Of a stretch of DNA of 8,528 bases, positions 5,750-8,528 are shown one piece after another. The position numbers and the translations under genes are program-made. How positions within the stretch are numbered: the stretch's first letter is position 1; each line of letters opens with the position of its first letter. The DNA is from Gemmatimonadota bacterium (GTDB lineage Bacteria; Gemmatimonadota; Gemmatimonadetes; Longimicrobiales; Gaopeijiaceae), in contig JAHEKK010000113.1 of NCBI GenBank assembly GCA_024638395.1, positions 1 to 8,528 on the forward strand. The letters are read 5' to 3'. Below the pieces are notes generated by a model. It was not told where the DNA came from, ran no database searches, and saw only the letters and a program-made list of their open reading frames with translations.

Positions 5750-6882
5750 CGGCGATCGCCACCCACCCCGAAGTGTCTCCCAGCACCCGGTTCCGGATAC
5801 ACCAGTTCCGCGAAGCCCTGGCAAGCCGGGGCATCGAACTCCGATACGACTTCCTCTTCGGTGTGGATGAGTATGGCCGTCTCCGGTCCGGGGGCGGGGT
5901 AGCGAGGCGCGCCCGTGAGTTGATGGGTGCCCTCGGGGCCCGCATGCGCCGGTTGGAATCCGCCGACCTCGGAGATGTCGTCTGGGTATCCCGCGATCTC
6001 GCCCCGATCGGAGCCGGGCGGATCCTGGCTTGCCTCCGGGACCGGGGGGTACCGCTCGTGGCGGATTTCGACGATGCCGTATTCCTTCCTCCGGCGGGCG
6101 GTTCGCGCTGGCTCGGGCCCCTACGCCGCCCGGGCAGAGCCTTCGCCGATCTGTGCCGCGCGTCGAGTGTGGTCCTTGCGGGTAGCTCCTACCTCGCCGA
6201 GGCGGCCCGTGGCGCGGTCGGGATCGACAAGCCGGTGGACGTGCGCATCCTGCCCACCGTGGTGGACACGGGCCGCTACCGTCCGGTGAATAGACGGAAC
6301 TCGCCCGCCCTCACCATCGGTTGGGTCGGTTCACACTCGACCCTGCCCTACCTCTGGACCCGGCGGGCCGTGTTTCAGGAGCTCGCGCGAGAGGTCCCCT
6401 TCGCCCTTCGCGTCGTGAGCGACTCCCCTCCACCCCCGATTCCGGGCGTGGATGTCGAGTTCCAACGGTGGACGCCCGCCACGGAAGTGAGCGCCTTCCA
6501 CGGAATCGACCTCGGGGTCTACCCCCTTCCGGACGATGCATGGTCTCGGGGCAAGTGCGGGTTGAAAGCGATCCAGTACGGTGCTTGCGGCGTGCCGGTG
6601 GTGGCCTCTCCGGTGGGGGTCCTAAGAGAGGTGGTCGTGCCTGAGGAGACGGGGCTCTGGGCGGACTCGGACCGGGAGTGGGTTGGAGCCATGAAGCGGA
6701 TCCTCGGCGATCCCGCCGCGATCGAGCGGATGGGACGGAATGCTCGCGCCTGGGTCGAGGAGCGCTACTCCTTGGCTGCAGCGCTTCCGGTTCTGGAGGC
6801 GGGCCTTCGAGACGGGGCCCGCGGCCCCTTCGGATCCCTCCCGCTGAGAGAGGCGCCATGTGCGGTATCGCAGGGATTCTGA
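5740..6882 (+). CDS. GT4-like glycosyltransferase with 'GKCGxK' signature
   Basis: The 380-residue protein belongs to a recognisable GT4-related group. Landmarks in order are STRFRIHQFR (15-24), VADFDDAVF (107-115), SSYLAE (149-154), ILPTVVDTGRY (170-180), IGWVGSHSTLPYL (193-205), and near the end DDAWSRGKCGLKAIQYGACG (265-284) followed by VPVVASPVGVLREVV. The positions matching the two Glu of EX7E are Gly271 and Gln279, which appears to be a trait of this subgroup and not damage. A run of four prolines (230-233) may slow translation. The start at 5740 fits the family N-terminus and overlaps the previous gene by 10 bp; the frame stays open upstream to an ATG at 5611, which is less likely. The last 20 or so residues (after VLEAGLRDGARG) look unconserved and share 25 bp with the next gene. 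A cytoplasmic sugar transferase role is inferred; the substrate is unknown. Confidence 0.85.
   Translation: MRVTAIATHPEVSPSTRFRIHQFREALASRGIELRYDFLFGVDEYGRLRSGGGVARRARELMGALGARMRRLESADLGDVVWVSRDLAPIGAGRILACLRDRGVPLVADFDDAVFLPPAGGSRWLGPLRRPGRAFADLCRASSVVLAGSSYLAEAARGAVGIDKPVDVRILPTVVDTGRYRPVNRRNSPALTIGWVGSHSTLPYLWTRRAVFQELAREVPFALRVVSDSPPPPIPGVDVEFQRWTPATEVSAFHGIDLGVYPLPDDAWSRGKCGLKAIQYGACGVPVVASPVGVLREVVVPEETGLWADSDREWVGAMKRILGDPAAIERMGRNARAWVEERYSLAAALPVLEAGLRDGARGPFGSLPLREAPCAVSQGF
6846..6853 (+). promoter_or_regulatory. Ribosome binding site for the amidotransferase gene
   Basis: GAGAGAGG lies 4 nt before the ATG at 6858, inside the end of the preceding glycosyltransferase gene. It supports a start that places the catalytic Cys at position 2, as this family needs, and that gives a 25-bp gene overlap. 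Confidence 0.55.
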
Positions 6883-8528
6883 CGAGCGGAGATGCTGCTG
6901 GGGGCGGGCCTTTCCCGTCACCTGCAGGGGGGGGCGGCAGCGTGCGGGAGAGGGTGACCCGCATGGCTCGAAGCCTGGAACACCGGGGCCCGGACGACTT
7001 GGGAATCTGGACGAGCGTAGACGGCCGGGTAGGCCTGGCCCACACCCGACTGAGCATCATCGACAGGGCCGGAGGACCTCAGCCCATGGCGGCGGAGGGA
7101 TGCGTCCTCGTGTTCAACGGTGAGATCTACAATCACGGAACCCTGCGAGGGAAGTTGTCCGACCGCGGTCACGCTTTCGCGTCACGATCGGACACCGAGG
7201 TGTTGCTCAAGGCCTACTTGGAGTGGGGGCAGGGGGCCGTGGACCGGATGGACGGGATGTTCGCGTTCGGTCTGTGGGACTCCGCGCGCGAGGTCCTCAT
7301 CCTCGGGCGCGACCGCGCAGGGAAGAAGCCCCTGTTCTACGGAGCCGCGGAGGGCCGGCTTTGGTTCGCTTCGGAGATCAAGGGATTGGCCGCCGGCGGG
7401 ATGCCGTGTCCCGTATCTGCAGAGGTCCTGCCGGCTTATCTGACGTACGGGTACGTCCCCACCCCCGCCACGTTCTACCGAGGAGTGCGCCATCTGCCAC
7501 CTGGTACGGTGGCCAGCGTCGATCTCCGCACCGGTCAGCCGATGCGCGCCCCGGTCGAGCGCAGGTACTGGCAGCTGGAATTCCGGGGCGAGGACATGTC
7601 TCGAGGCGAGGTGCTGGAAGGGGTCAGGTCCCGTTTCGCCGCGGCCGTGGAACGCAGGATGGAATCCGACGTCCCGTTGGGCGCCTTCCTATCCGGGGGG
7701 ATCGACTCGACCCTCGTGGTCGGGGTGATGAGCCGGTTGCTGCAGCGCCCCGTCCAGACGTTCTCCATCGGTTTCGCCGATGACCCCGCCTTCGACGAGA
7801 CCCACTATGCTCGCCTCGCGTCGCGGACCTTCGGTACCGAGCACACCGAGTTCAGGATCCGCCAGGAGCCCATCGAGCTCGTCGACGAATTGGTGCGGGT
7901 CCACGACCAGCCGTTCGGTGATTCCTCGGCCATCCCCACCTATGTGGTTTCACGCCTCACCCGTGAGCGTGTGGCCGTGGCCCTCAGCGGTGACGGTGGG
8001 GATGAGTTGTTTGCCGGCTACCTCCGCCTGTACTGGGGCGCCCGGGCCGAAGGAATGCCACGCTGGCTGGTCGGCGCCGCCCGCCGGGCCGTCGGAGTGG
8101 TCGGCGCACCTGCTCACCATCGTGATCTCCGGAGCCGGGCGGCGCGATTCCTCCGGGCCGCCGACCTCCCCCTGGACGAGCGCATGCTCAATTGGATCGG
8201 ATTCTTCCCGGGAACCGCCCTGTCGATGGTGCGGCCGGACGTCCTGGGCAACGTCTCCCATGACGATCTCCTGCACTCGTTCCGCGTGCCCCTCGCCAGG
8301 GCCGCCGGGGGGAGCCACCTGGACCGGGTGCTTCAGCTCAATTTCGACACCTACCTCGTCGACGACCTCCTGACCAAAGTGGATCGCTGCTCGATGGCCC
8401 ACGGCCTGGAAGTCCGGTCGCCTTTCCTCGATACGGCTCTGATGTCGTTCGCGGCTCGCATCCCCGATCGCTACCGCGCGCCCGGCGGACGGCTCAAATG
8501 GGCACTCCGAAGGGCGTTCAAGGATCTG
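6858..8528 (+). CDS. asnB: Glutamine-dependent asparagine synthetase-type amidotransferase (3' end outside window)
   Basis: The first 557 residues are visible and the frame is still open; family members usually have about 600-650. The N-terminal glutaminase domain (class II, GATase_2) begins MCGIAGIL with the nucleophile Cys2, then HRGPDD (42-47), RLSIID (64-69), NGEIYN (87-92) and SDTEV (111-115). The C-terminal synthetase domain has the ATP-binding loop SGGIDST (279-285), SGDGGDELFAGY (377-388) and DDLLTKVDRCSMAHGLEVRS (502-521). It hydrolyses glutamine and channels ammonia to an adenylated carboxylate. The textbook product is asparagine, but in polysaccharide loci similar proteins (for example WbpS) are linked to amidation of sugar acids, and I infer such a role from the neighbours. 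Residues 11-28 (GDAAGGGPFPSPAGGGGS) form a Gly-rich insertion partly encoded by a G8 run. It is the last visible gene of the operon and overlaps the preceding one by 25 bp. Confidence 0.92.
   Translation, partial: MCGIAGILTSGDAAGGGPFPSPAGGGGSVRERVTRMARSLEHRGPDDLGIWTSVDGRVGLAHTRLSIIDRAGGPQPMAAEGCVLVFNGEIYNHGTLRGKLSDRGHAFASRSDTEVLLKAYLEWGQGAVDRMDGMFAFGLWDSAREVLILGRDRAGKKPLFYGAAEGRLWFASEIKGLAAGGMPCPVSAEVLPAYLTYGYVPTPATFYRGVRHLPPGTVASVDLRTGQPMRAPVERRYWQLEFRGEDMSRGEVLEGVRSRFAAAVERRMESDVPLGAFLSGGIDSTLVVGVMSRLLQRPVQTFSIGFADDPAFDETHYARLASRTFGTEHTEFRIRQEPIELVDELVRVHDQPFGDSSAIPTYVVSRLTRERVAVALSGDGGDELFAGYLRLYWGARAEGMPRWLVGAARRAVGVVGAPAHHRDLRSRAARFLRAADLPLDERMLNWIGFFPGTALSMVRPDVLGNVSHDDLLHSFRVPLARAAGGSHLDRVLQLNFDTYLVDDLLTKVDRCSMAHGLEVRSPFLDTALMSFAARIPDRYRAPGGRLKWALRRAFKDL
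6927..6934 (+). repeat. G8 homopolymer tract near the start of the amidotransferase gene
   Basis: Eight consecutive G residues lie at about codons 24-26, within a Gly-rich insertion between the catalytic N-terminus MCGIAGIL and the conserved HRGPDD. The frame is intact on both sides in this sequence. A change of one base would truncate the enzyme early. Confidence 0.85.

Noticed and set aside
7442..7457. Perfect inverted repeat GACGTAC-GG-GTACGTC
   Set aside because: It lies in the conserved codons for Thr-Tyr-Gly-Tyr-Val of the amidotransferase, so protein constraint and chance explain it.
7496..7513. Six-bp stem (GCCACC / GGTGGC) with six-base loop
   Set aside because: It is internal to the amidotransferase coding sequence at a conserved Leu-Pro-Pro-Gly segment, with no T-run and no sign of a terminator role.
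1..8528. tRNA, rRNA, CRISPR array, transposase or attachment site
   Set aside because: None was seen. The only repeats are the short tandem arrays listed, and apart from the 452-602 gap and short junctions the window is filled by coding sequence.

Overview
This is a GC-rich bacterial window that carries most of a surface-polysaccharide or glycoconjugate assembly operon. The coding is dense, the genes overlap, and the proteins are rich in Ala, Gly, Arg and Val. This suits a high-GC phylum such as Gemmatimonadota or Actinomycetota, but no marker gene in the window settles the phylum, so that placement is a guess.

Left end (1-451, minus strand): a glycosyltransferase family 4 (GT4) gene is cut down to its N-terminal domain. 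It ends in a block of short tandem repeats (56-120). A second minus-strand gene starts at 58 and runs off the window. The repeats create a relay of stop/start overlaps (ATGA) between the two genes. A short divergent intergenic region (452-602) then separates the minus-strand pair from the main operon.

Main operon (603 to beyond 8528, plus strand): six genes follow with no gap between any of them, overlapping by 4, 14, 7, 10 and 25 bp. In order they are a polytopic GT-C-like membrane protein, a canonical GT4 glycosyltransferase with an EX7E motif, a second polytopic protein of the GT39/ArnT (PMT) type, a GT4-like glycosyltransferase of the 'SYDGLLEPLG' type, a second atypical GT4-like glycosyltransferase with the 'GKCGxK' signature, and a glutamine-dependent asparagine synthetase-type amidotransferase (557 residues visible, C-terminus outside the window).

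Together the genes suggest that soluble transferases build an oligosaccharide on a lipid carrier in the cytoplasm, that membrane GT-C enzymes act on lipid-linked sugars on the other side of the membrane, and that the AsnB-like enzyme amidates a sugar acid or aminoacyl substituent. The gene families are read from the sequence; the glycan itself is inferred. No flippase, chain-length regulator or initiating sugar-phosphate transferase is visible, so the locus probably continues to the right. No RNA gene, CRISPR array, transposase or convincing terminator was seen. The most unusual features are the repeat-bounded GT4 remnant with its micro-ORF relay, a triple heptamer repeat near the start of the GT39-like gene, and a G8 tract near the start of the amidotransferase gene.
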